DNA of 55,412 nucleotides from Desulfobacterales bacterium (GTDB lineage Bacteria; Desulfobacterota; Desulfobacteria; Desulfobacterales; JARGFK01): contig JARGFK010000018.1 of NCBI GenBank assembly GCA_029211065.1, forward strand, positions 1 to 55,412, written 5' to 3'. Positions within the stretch are counted from its first letter, which is position 1. Each line of letters starts with the position of its first letter. Under the pieces are notes generated by a model. That model saw only the letters and a list, made by a program, of their open reading frames with translations. It searched no databases and had not been told where the DNA came from. Shown piece after piece: positions 9,271 to 16,972 of this stretch. Made by a program: the position numbers and the translations under genes.

Positions 9271-9967
9271 TGTTTCCTCCTTTTTTCCGGCTGTTTCCAT
9301 CCGTTTCTGGTGTTTCTATCGGCGAAAGGCCTAAATAGTCCTCATCAAAAACCGTCAGCAGTGCCATGGAAACCGGCAGGAGCATGTCGGCCATTTTTAT
9401 ATGCCGGGAACCGAGCGCTTTAACCAGTGCTGCCGAGATATCAAAAAGCTTGCGGTGTATAACGTCCAGATTGACGGTCGGATACGCGGACCCCTTGACA
9501 AAGCCGGACTTGCCGCAGGTGTGACCGGTTCCCTGGATGGAAGTGGGGATGCCGTAAAGCCGGCATGTAATCGGCCGGAACGCATACAGGCCGCACCGGT
9601 TTTTTTCGTCCAGCAAGGGGCAGCGGATCCGTTCTTCAGCCACCTGGGTCAAAACGTCGGCTTCAGCCGCTCCCCTTTCCAGGGCCTGGAGCGCCCGTCG
9701 TTTGATCTGATAAACGGAGCGATCGGCCCGGTTGGCGATTTCCAGGAGGGTGTCTTTTTCCGGACCACTGAATATTCGATTAAAGTGATGATTCAGATAT
9801 AACGCCTCGATCAGCGTCAGATCAAAAAGCGCATGGCAGCAGTCGGCGCATTCTATCTTGCAGGTCACACAATCGCTGTGTTCCTTCTTGACACGGCTGA
9901 ATGTGCTGTCAGTCATTTCAACAAGGGTTTCATATTGGTTAAAAAAGGGCTGTAACGTTTTACGCAT
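9248..9967 (-). CDS. YkgJ-family cysteine-cluster protein
   Basis: A 239-residue protein with the Cys-rich metal-binding signature of the YkgJ/UPF0153 family. It has CVTCKIECADCC near residues 33-44, then RCPLLDEKNRCGLYAFRPITCRLYG in the middle, read here as CP...C...C. The family probably binds zinc or an Fe-S cluster; its role is unknown. Its 3' end overlaps the next small gene. A GAGG motif about 10 bases upstream supports the ATG at 9967. Confidence 0.8.
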   Translation of the reverse strand: MRKTLQPFFNQYETLVEMTDSTFSRVKKEHSDCVTCKIECADCCHALFDLTLIEALYLNHHFNRIFSGPEKDTLLEIANRADRSVYQIKRRALQALERGAAEADVLTQVAEERIRCPLLDEKNRCGLYAFRPITCRLYGIPTSIQGTGHTCGKSGFVKGSAYPTVNLDVIHRKLFDISAALVKALGSRHIKMADMLLPVSMALLTVFDEDYLGLSPIETPETDGNSRKKGGNNDPAQSG

Positions 9968-10099
9968 AAAAGAAAAACCTCGCTTTCTGATAATTCGCCG
10001 GAGTCGTTATCTTTATAAATATAGCTCAAGGATATCGGAATGCAAGTTCCCGGCGGGTTTTAATTGAGATAAGATGTTAGATGTAAACGGAACCCTGAA

Positions 10100-10115
10100 T
10101 GTTTCACGTGAAACA
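10100..10115. promoter_or_regulatory. parS chromosome-partition site 2
   Basis: A second perfect TGTTTCACGTGAAACA, ending exactly at the base next to the mnmE stop codon (10116). Two perfect copies of this 16-mer within 5 kb are diagnostic of an origin-proximal location. The parA and parB genes that would use it are outside the window. Confidence 0.92.
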
Positions 10116-11528
10116 TCACTTGCCGATGCAAAAACGGCTGAAAATTTGATCCAGAATGTCCTCTTTAACATTGATCCCGATTATATCGGCCAGGGCATCT
10201 GCTGCTTCCTGAAGATCAATGACAACAAGCTCCAGAGGGGTGTCTGCCTTGAGGGCTTCCAAAGCATTGCGGATCGCCAGCAGGCCTTTGTCCAGAAGCT
10301 GCTTATGACGCAGGTTGGGGATCATCTTTATTCGAAGATCCAGACGAGCGTCCCCCATGGAAACCGATGCAATCAAATCTTTAAGGCGGTCAATGCCTTG
10401 ATTGTAAAGGGCTGAAATCCGGACCCGGGGCAGGAACTGCCAGCTTTCCGGCAGGCGGGCCGGATCAGGGTCCGTAACCAGATCCTGTTTGTTTAAAACC
10501 AGAATGACATTTTTGGTTTTAACAGACTCAAATATCTGAAGGTCTTCACTTTTCAGTGGTACGCTGGCGTCGACCATAAATAGGACCAGGTCGCTCTTGC
10601 TGATATAGTCACGGGTTTTTTGAATCCCAAGCACTTCCACCGGGTCCAGGGTTTCATGCAGGCCGGCGGTATCGGCAATTATTACCGGAATGCCATGAAT
10701 GTTGAGGGTTTCTTCGATAAAATCGCGGGTTGTACCAGGAATCGGGCTGACAATAACCCGGTCTTTTTGAATCAGGCGGTTCATCAGGCTGGATTTGCCC
10801 ACATTGGGCCGGCCGGCCACCGCCAGATTCAAACCGTCCCTGAGGATATGCGCGTGGCGGTAATGTGCCACCAGTTCTGATAGCGGTTTTACAACGGCTC
10901 CCTGCAAGGTTTCAATTACAATACGGATTTCAACCGGTTCGACATCATCTGGAAAATCGATGGCCGCTTCCATCAAAGTCATGACGCCCAGCAGCGCGTT
11001 TCTTGCAGCCCCAATACATTCCTTGAATTCACCCTTAATATGGGCGGAAGCGATTTCAAGGGCATCTTCGGTACGGGCATTGATGATATCAATGACAGCT
11101 TCGGCCTGGGTCAGATCGATGCGGCCGTTAAGAAATGCCCGTCTGGTAAATTCGCCCGGCTCGGCAAGGCGGACGCCTTGGCGCAAAAGCAGTTCCATAA
11201 TAGCACGAAAAACAGTCATGCCGGAATGGGTATTGATTTCAGCCACATCCTCTCCGGTATATGAGCGGGGGGCGCGCATGACGGACAGGAGAACTTCATC
11301 CAGGGTACGCCCTGTTTCGGGATCTACAATATGGCCAAGATAGAGTCGATGGGATTCCAATATAGCCGGATTGTCAAAGGACGATCCGGCAGATCGGGCT
11401 GCATTTTTGCCAGTTTTAACAAAAATGGTCGAAGTTATGGATACAGCATCCGGTCCAGAGATTTTAATAATACCGATACCGGCGCTGCCCGGCGGGGTAG
11501 CAATGGCAGCAATGGTGGAAGGGTCCAT
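10116..11528 (-). CDS. mnmE: tRNA modification GTPase MnmE
   Basis: With MnmG, this enzyme installs the cmnm5 group on U34 of certain tRNAs. The 470-residue protein has the N-terminal tetrahydrofolate-binding domain (STIAAIATPPGSAGIGIIK), a G domain inserted in a helical domain with P-loop GRPNVGKSS, switch PGTTRDF, DTAG and NKQD, and the C-terminal catalytic CIGK. All hallmark residues are present, so it should be active. It is the last gene of the rpmH-rnpA-yidD-yidC-jag-mnmE series; the usual mnmG does not follow. Confidence 0.97.
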   Translation of the reverse strand: MDPSTIAAIATPPGSAGIGIIKISGPDAVSITSTIFVKTGKNAARSAGSSFDNPAILESHRLYLGHIVDPETGRTLDEVLLSVMRAPRSYTGEDVAEINTHSGMTVFRAIMELLLRQGVRLAEPGEFTRRAFLNGRIDLTQAEAVIDIINARTEDALEIASAHIKGEFKECIGAARNALLGVMTLMEAAIDFPDDVEPVEIRIVIETLQGAVVKPLSELVAHYRHAHILRDGLNLAVAGRPNVGKSSLMNRLIQKDRVIVSPIPGTTRDFIEETLNIHGIPVIIADTAGLHETLDPVEVLGIQKTRDYISKSDLVLFMVDASVPLKSEDLQIFESVKTKNVILVLNKQDLVTDPDPARLPESWQFLPRVRISALYNQGIDRLKDLIASVSMGDARLDLRIKMIPNLRHKQLLDKGLLAIRNALEALKADTPLELVVIDLQEAADALADIIGINVKEDILDQIFSRFCIGK

Positions 11529-11537
11529 GGTTTCGGT

Positions 11538-12365
11538 TTAGGTCGATTTTTTCTTTTGAGTGTTTTTCTTGGGAAAAATCATCAGCTTGCGATATAAGCC
11601 CTCTCCGATACTCTGGGTCCGAACCGCCATGTCGTCTTTTAGGGCCACATGGACGATTCTGCGATCATGGGCGTTCATCTGACCGGCAGAAGCGGCTTTG
11701 CCGGTGTGCTTCACTTTTTCTGCCAGGCGACCGGCCAGCTGTATCAGATTGTTTTTTCGATTTTTCAAATAGTCTTCAATATCTACCTGGACGCGAATGC
11801 GGTCATCGTTTTGCCGGTTGACGATTTTTTCAACCAGATATTGCATGGCGTCAAGTGTCTGGCCGCGTTTGCCGATCAGTATGGCTGAATTGCCGCCGCT
11901 GATATTAAACAGGGTGTGTTCGGGATCCGTTTCAATGGAAATGGAGGCCCCTGTGGTGATGGTGTCGACGATCTGCTGAAGTGCGTCCTTGCCTGCCTGC
12001 AGGGCGGCTTCATCCGGCGGCGAAGGGGTTTTATCCAGCGGCGGGGTGGTTATATCCGGTTCAATTTCGGCAGCAATTTCAATGGGTGGAGGCGCAGCCG
12101 TTATTTCAGGGTCTGGGTTATCTTTTGGAATATCCTTCTGATCCGACGGTGGCGGTGTGCGCACCTTTTTGGGTTTGTTTGGTGCGCTGTCCGGTACTGT
12201 GACGCGAATACGCGCTTTTTTGGCGCCCACCAGGCCGAAGATCCCGGTGGATCCATAGGAAATTACACTGTATTTAAGCTTATCTGCAGGGATGCTCAGA
12301 TTTTTGCTTGCATTCTTAATAGCGATTTCAAGATCTTTACCTTCAAATTCCATCTGTGAGGGCAT
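11538..12365 (-). CDS. jag: Jag/KhpB RNA-binding protein
   Basis: A 275-residue RNA-binding protein of the Jag (SpoIIIJ-associated, KhpB/EloR) family. It has an N-terminal Jag_N domain (MEFEGKDLEIAI and SVISYGSTGIFGLVG), a Pro/Asp-rich linker of about 70 residues, a KH domain (ILIGKRGQTLDAMQYLV) and a C-terminal R3H domain (HDRRIVHVALKDD). In other bacteria it affects cell elongation and membrane insertion. It starts at 12365 behind GGAGGAATAGC, 15 bases after yidC, and precedes mnmE by 9 bases. Confidence 0.93.
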   Translation of the reverse strand: MPSQMEFEGKDLEIAIKNASKNLSIPADKLKYSVISYGSTGIFGLVGAKKARIRVTVPDSAPNKPKKVRTPPPSDQKDIPKDNPDPEITAAPPPIEIAAEIEPDITTPPLDKTPSPPDEAALQAGKDALQQIVDTITTGASISIETDPEHTLFNISGGNSAILIGKRGQTLDAMQYLVEKIVNRQNDDRIRVQVDIEDYLKNRKNNLIQLAGRLAEKVKHTGKAASAGQMNAHDRRIVHVALKDDMAVRTQSIGEGLYRKLMIFPKKNTQKKKST

Positions 12366-12380
12366 GCTATTCCTCCCTGA

Positions 12381-14039
12381 TTAAGCAGTTTTTTTGGTGA
12401 TGTAATATTGCTGCGCCATTGAAAGGATGTTGTTGATAAGCCAGTACAACACCAGCCCCGATGAAAAGTTAATAAAAATAAAAGTAAAAATGACCGGCAT
12501 GAACATCATCATTTTGGCCTGCATCGGATCGCCCGGCGTGGGTGTCATTTTCTGCTGCAGCAGCATGGAGGCCCCCATTACTATGGTTAAAACCGGAATC
12601 CCGTATGGCGGCTCCATAAAAGGAATTGAAAAGCTGAAACTGAACAACCGGTCTGGTGCGGACAGATCGTTGATCCAGCCCACAAAAGGGGCATGTCGCA
12701 GTTCAATGGCCTCGTATAGCATCCGGTACAGGGCAAAAAATACCGGAATCTGGGCCACCATCGGCAAGCAGCCGCCCATGGGGTTGATCTTGTAGACCCG
12801 GTAAAGCGCCATAACCTCTTCGTTCATCTTTTTTTTGTCGTGCTTGTATTTTTCCCTGAGTTCGGTCATCAACGGTTGAAGTTTTTTCATTTCATTCATG
12901 GACTTGTAGCTTTTGGTTCCCAGGGGCCAGAGGAGGATTTTGATGAATAACGTCAGGATGATGATGTCAACGCCGTAATTGGGAATCAGTCGGTACAATT
13001 GATTCATCAGCCACAGGCAGGGTTTGGCGATAAAGTCAAACCAGCCGAAGTTAACGGCCTTGTCCAGGTCGAAACCAAACTGTCTTAAAATGCGCATGCT
13101 TTTGGGGCCCAGAAAGAGCTGGTATTCGAACCGCTGTTGGGTTCCGGATGGTATTACGCTGACCGGCTGACGGTACTGGGTTTCCAGCAGGTTATTTTCT
13201 TTTTGAATAAGATGCATACCGGCCTCAACATCGGTGATCTGGGGGATAATGCTTTCCATGAAATAGCGGTCCTGGACAGCCACCCACTTTAGCTTACCGG
13301 TATAAGTGTTTTTGTCTTTGATTTTTTTAATTGCGATATTTTCAAGCTTGTTGTTGATCAGTGCGCTGGGGCCGCTGAAGCCGTAGCGCTCTTCTTTTTC
13401 AGGCAGCAGCGTCATCAGGGAAAGCGTCAGGCTGTCTGTGATGGTCCGGGGGGAAGCGTTCTGGATCGTAACCGTCAGCCCGATGCGATAGGTCTCCGGT
13501 GAAAACAGGTAGGTCTTTTCAACAGTGATTCCCTCATCCGTTACATATACAAATGAAACGCTCTGGGGGCTGCTGGTGGCATCTATCATTTCAGCCGGGG
13601 TTTGGGCGGCAAAAATGGCGTGATCAATACCCCCCAGACTTTTTCCGGCAAACCCGGTCAGGATCGTGCCGGATTCCAGCCCGGCTGGAACCAGGTTCAT
13701 GTAGGGAGAATCTTCCTCAACCCGCTTCCGATAGTTTTTCAAAACAAAGCTTTTAAAAGCAGCCCCTTTTTCGGAAATCTCAACGGCATAGAAAGGCGAT
13801 TGAACCGTGATTGTTTTGGCTTGGGAACGGGGTGTAAGCTCGGCCGGTTTTGCCGCGGGAACCGCGGGGGTGATGATCGGCTCAACCGCTGGTGCGGCGG
13901 GTGTGGCGGGGGCGGATTGATCCGACGGAGCCGTCGTTTTCTGCTGCTGCGGTGCTTCTTTATCTACAAAAAGGGCCTGCCAGGCAAAAAAAACAAGAAA
14001 AGAAAGTGCTATGGCGATTAACAAACGTGATTGTTCCAT
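12381..14039 (-). CDS. yidC: membrane protein insertase YidC
   Basis: A 552-residue YidC of the Gram-negative type. An N-terminal membrane anchor (residues 5-25) is followed by a Pro/Ala-rich linker and the large periplasmic P1 domain. The conserved insertase core with about five membrane segments occupies residues 340-545 (YGVDIIILTLFIKILLWPLG, PVFFALYRMLYEAIEL). It inserts and folds inner-membrane proteins alone or with SecYEG. Start supported by CAGGAG. The large P1 domain is one reason to call the host a diderm. Confidence 0.96.
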   Translation of the reverse strand: MEQSRLLIAIALSFLVFFAWQALFVDKEAPQQQKTTAPSDQSAPATPAAPAVEPIITPAVPAAKPAELTPRSQAKTITVQSPFYAVEISEKGAAFKSFVLKNYRKRVEEDSPYMNLVPAGLESGTILTGFAGKSLGGIDHAIFAAQTPAEMIDATSSPQSVSFVYVTDEGITVEKTYLFSPETYRIGLTVTIQNASPRTITDSLTLSLMTLLPEKEERYGFSGPSALINNKLENIAIKKIKDKNTYTGKLKWVAVQDRYFMESIIPQITDVEAGMHLIQKENNLLETQYRQPVSVIPSGTQQRFEYQLFLGPKSMRILRQFGFDLDKAVNFGWFDFIAKPCLWLMNQLYRLIPNYGVDIIILTLFIKILLWPLGTKSYKSMNEMKKLQPLMTELREKYKHDKKKMNEEVMALYRVYKINPMGGCLPMVAQIPVFFALYRMLYEAIELRHAPFVGWINDLSAPDRLFSFSFSIPFMEPPYGIPVLTIVMGASMLLQQKMTPTPGDPMQAKMMMFMPVIFTFIFINFSSGLVLYWLINNILSMAQQYYITKKTA

Positions 14040-14232
14040 GATTTTCTCCTGCTATTCAGAAGGAATATAAAAATTACATCTGGTATATATTAAAATTAGG
14101 GCTTAGCAAAGGGGGATAATTCTTTTGCGGGGTGTAACACATCCGATTGCAGGATTTTTAAACTGCTGCAATTTTCGGCGTTGCGGTCGCACCGTTCAAA
14201 GGATATGGATTAACACCGGGCCTGGCTGCCGG

Positions 14233-14487
14233 TTAAGGAATCGGGTCGATTCCGCCGGAATGAAAAGGGTGGCACCTCAAAAGCCGTTTAAGGGCAAGGT
14301 AGCCCCCCCTGGCCAGACCATACTGCGCCAGCGCTTCGTAAGCATAATTTGAACAGGTCGGGTAAAAACGACAGGCAGGCGTCAGGACAGGCGACACGAT
14401 GTACTGATAGGCTTTTATGAGCAATAAAAACAGCCTGACGATGATTTTGTTAATTACCAAGGTTCCTCGGTATCCTGTCGAAGACAT
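14233..14487 (-). CDS. yidD: membrane protein insertion efficiency factor YidD
   Basis: A small peripheral membrane protein that helps YidC-dependent insertion. The family hallmarks [20 protein letters not shown] and [24 protein letters not shown] are all present. The ATG at 14487 overlaps the end of rnpA by 38 bases; a TTG at 14460 with GAGG nearby would shorten the protein to 75 residues, closer to the family norm. The 193-base gap to yidC holds no gene. Confidence 0.93.
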   Translation of the reverse strand: MSSTGYRGTLVINKIIVRLFLLLIKAYQYIVSPVLTPACRFYPTCSNYAYEALAQYGLARGGYLALKRLLRCHPFHSGGIDPIP

Positions 14488-14803
14488 TCTGCAGGGACGA
14501 AACCGCCTGGCCGGAAGTTAGATCGACGGCTTCTTTTTTGGCGATAATAACGATATCCCAGCCACCTTTTAATTTATGCCTGTTTAGCCGAAAGAATGCA
14601 CGCGACATCCGTTTGATTCTGTTGCGCGTCGCAGCGTTGCCAACCTTTTTTGTTACGGTGATGCCAAGACGGGACCTGTTAGAGCGTCCGGGACCATACG
14701 AAGCAATGAAGTGATTATTCTGAATTTTCGTTCCTGTCTGCTGCAACCGAAGAAAATCGGATCGCTTTAAAATCCTGTCCGTCTTGGTAAAAAAAAAGCG
14801 CAA
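14450..14803 (-). CDS. rnpA: ribonuclease P protein component
   Basis: The 117-residue protein subunit of RNase P, which supports the catalytic RNA in 5' maturation of tRNA. It has the family signature [13 protein letters not shown] (residues 61-73) and the N-terminal [13 protein letters not shown]. The only possible start is TTG at 14803: an in-frame TAA lies three codons upstream and no ATG precedes the conserved region. No Shine-Dalgarno is evident, and a run of nine T bases encodes the Phe-Phe-Phe that follows codon 2. Confidence 0.93.
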   Translation of the reverse strand: MRFFFTKTDRILKRSDFLRLQQTGTKIQNNHFIASYGPGRSNRSRLGITVTKKVGNAATRNRIKRMSRAFFRLNRHKLKGGWDIVIIAKKEAVDLTSGQAVSSLQNVFDRIPRNLGN

Positions 14804-15031
14804 AAGATTTTAGCCCGCTGTACCCCTATAGTTAAAGTTTTATCCCGCTCTGCCGCCCGGTTCAGCCACTGAATTGGGGGAAAGTCCCAAAAATTAATTT
14901 GATTGCTCAAATAAAACAGGTACCTTCTGTTTTAGTGCAAAGCAGAGTGGTATCCCACATACTCAAAATGATGATATTTCGTGTTAACGAACCGAAATAA
15001 CTAAATATTTTCGCTATAGCGACAAAGCTAT

Positions 15032-15166
15032 TTATACCGCTAACCGCATCCGGCCTTTGGCCCGGCGACGGCTAATGACCCGCCTGCCCCCTTTGGTGGA
15101 CATCCGTTTTAGGAAGCCATGGGTTCGGGCACGCTTTATTTTGCTTGGCTGATAGGTTTGTTTCAT
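15032..15166 (-). CDS. rpmH: 50S ribosomal protein L34
   Basis: A 44-residue, strongly basic protein ([18 protein letters not shown], then [20 protein letters not shown]) that is an unmistakable L34, a component of the large ribosomal subunit. It starts at the ATG ending at 15166 behind AAGGGGATTTAG. It heads the rpmH-rnpA-yidD-yidC-jag-mnmE cluster that lies next to the replication origin in many bacteria. The 228-base spacer to rnpA is longer than usual and contains a 7-bp inverted repeat (AAAACAG at 14913-14919 with CTGTTTT at 14927-14933). Confidence 0.96.
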   Translation of the reverse strand: MKQTYQPSKIKRARTHGFLKRMSTKGGRRVISRRRAKGRMRLAV

Positions 15167-15329
15167 ATCTAAATCCCCTTACGAGCGTATGTTTATACTT
15201 AAGTCATAAAATTTTTTATAGTGTTCTCCGGAACACCGTTTCAGTCAAACCGTGGAAATAAAGCATAAACGATTTATGATGTCAAGGAACAAATTATGGG
15301 TTCTTATGGTTTCCGGCCGGCCGTCATTA

Positions 15330-16892
15330 TTAAGAAAGGGTCATCTCCATGATATCAAATTCTTCCATATGAAACTGGGGTTCGGGAAAGATAACGATCT
15401 GTTTGCCGGTCTTTTGCTCCAGGGCCGTGATGGCATGGTTTTCTTCCCTCAGCATCAGCTCCGCAATATTGGGATTGACGCGCAGCGTCAGCCGGGCGCC
15501 GAGCGATTCCATGGCCTCGCGGCGGAGTTCCCGGTAAATATTGTAAGAAATCGATTCTTTGGAAATCAAATATCCCTCGCCTTCGCAGTAAAAACAGGGC
15601 TCGCACAGCAGCCGGTTGAGGGGCTTGCGGATCCGTTTTCGGGTCATCTGAATCAGGCCCAGCTCCGACATGGGCAGTACGTTGGTTTTGCTGCGATCCT
15701 TTTTCAATGCTTCGATCAGGGATTGAAAGACTTTTTCCTGGTTGCTTTTTTTGCTCATGTCAATGAAATCGATAATAATTATACCGCCGATATCGCGCAG
15801 ACGGATTTGATAGGCAATTTCCTTAACAGCCTCCAGATTGGTCTTTAATATGGTTTCATCGAGGTTGTGCTTGCCGACATATCTGCCGGTATTCACGTCA
15901 ATGGCCACCAGCGCCTCGGTTTGTTCAATCATGAGATACCCACCGGACTTCAGCCAGACCTTTCTTTTCAGCGCCCTGGAAATATCCCCTTCAATATTGT
16001 AAACATCAAATATCGGTTCTGTGCCTTCATATAACTCAACGGAATCTTTCAGGCTGGGGCTGAACTCATCCAGAAAGGCGAGCACGGATTCATATCCCTG
16101 CCGCGAATCTATAACCAACCGTTCGGCTTCATGTATCAGCAAATCCCTTACCGCCCGCAGAATCACATTTAGCTCTGAGTGCATAAGGGCTTGCGCCGGC
16201 GCGGTTTTATATTTTTTTTGGATGTTTTTCCACAGGTTGTTGAGAAACTCCATTTCATACGCCAGTTTTTCGGCCTGAATTCCTTCACTGGCGGTTCTGA
16301 CTATGTAGCCGAGATTATCCTTTCGCAGGGTCTGAGTCAGATCTTTTAAACGGAGCCGTTCGGTTTCATAAATAATTCGCCGGGAAATCCCGATGTGGTC
16401 CGAGTCCGGTACCAGCACCAGATAGCGACCCGGAAGCGACACATAAGACGTGACCCGGGCCCCTTTGGTTCCCAGGGGCGCCTTGGCGACTTGAACCAGG
16501 ATTTCCTGTCCCTCTTTAATCAGATCTTCAATGGAAAAATCCTTTTTATCAAAGCCGCCCGGGGAGGGCTCTGGCGAAATCTCTACAGCAGAGGAATCAT
16601 TGGCCGAAGGCGCTTCCTCCGTTGTTTCGGATGTGAATAATTGTTCCTCCATCCGGTTAAAGTGATGGCCGTTGATATCATTTACATACAGAAACGCGGC
16701 CTGATTTAGTCCGATATCCACAAAAGCGGCCTGCATTCCCGGAAGAACCCGCTGAACCCTGCCCTTATAAAAATTCCCGGCGATATTGGACTCATCTTTC
16801 CGCTCGATAAAAAGTTCCACAATCGTTCCATCCTCCAGGAGGGCAACACGGGTTTCATGCGGGGCAACATTAATTACAATTTTTTTATACAT
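15330..16892 (-). CDS. rng: ribonuclease G/E family endoribonuclease
   Basis: A 520-residue RNase E/G-type enzyme without the long C-terminal scaffold of RNase E, so closer to RNase G. An S1-like RNA-binding domain (NFYKGRVQRVLPGMQAAFVDIG, split by an acidic insertion at about residues 80-115) comes first. The catalytic aspartates are in LVAIDVNTG and IIIIDFIDM, and the zinc-link CEPC is near residue 405. It cuts single-stranded RNA in rRNA maturation and mRNA decay. The ATG at 16892 is preferred over one 13 codons upstream, because the family begins at KIVINVAPHETRVALLEDG. Confidence 0.92.
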   Translation of the reverse strand: MYKKIVINVAPHETRVALLEDGTIVELFIERKDESNIAGNFYKGRVQRVLPGMQAAFVDIGLNQAAFLYVNDINGHHFNRMEEQLFTSETTEEAPSANDSSAVEISPEPSPGGFDKKDFSIEDLIKEGQEILVQVAKAPLGTKGARVTSYVSLPGRYLVLVPDSDHIGISRRIIYETERLRLKDLTQTLRKDNLGYIVRTASEGIQAEKLAYEMEFLNNLWKNIQKKYKTAPAQALMHSELNVILRAVRDLLIHEAERLVIDSRQGYESVLAFLDEFSPSLKDSVELYEGTEPIFDVYNIEGDISRALKRKVWLKSGGYLMIEQTEALVAIDVNTGRYVGKHNLDETILKTNLEAVKEIAYQIRLRDIGGIIIIDFIDMSKKSNQEKVFQSLIEALKKDRSKTNVLPMSELGLIQMTRKRIRKPLNRLLCEPCFYCEGEGYLISKESISYNIYRELRREAMESLGARLTLRVNPNIAELMLREENHAITALEQKTGKQIVIFPEPQFHMEEFDIMEMTLS

Positions 16893-16972
16893 ACGGATCG
16901 GGTCCCTTTTGTAAAAGCCAATCGGATACATTATACGTCAAATACCCCATCGTTTGCAATTAATTTTATGAT

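Noticed and set aside
14913-14933. AAAACAG/CTGTTTT inverted repeat between rpmH and rnpA as a terminator
   Set aside because: AT-rich 7-bp stem without an adjacent T tract on the minus strand; too weak to call.
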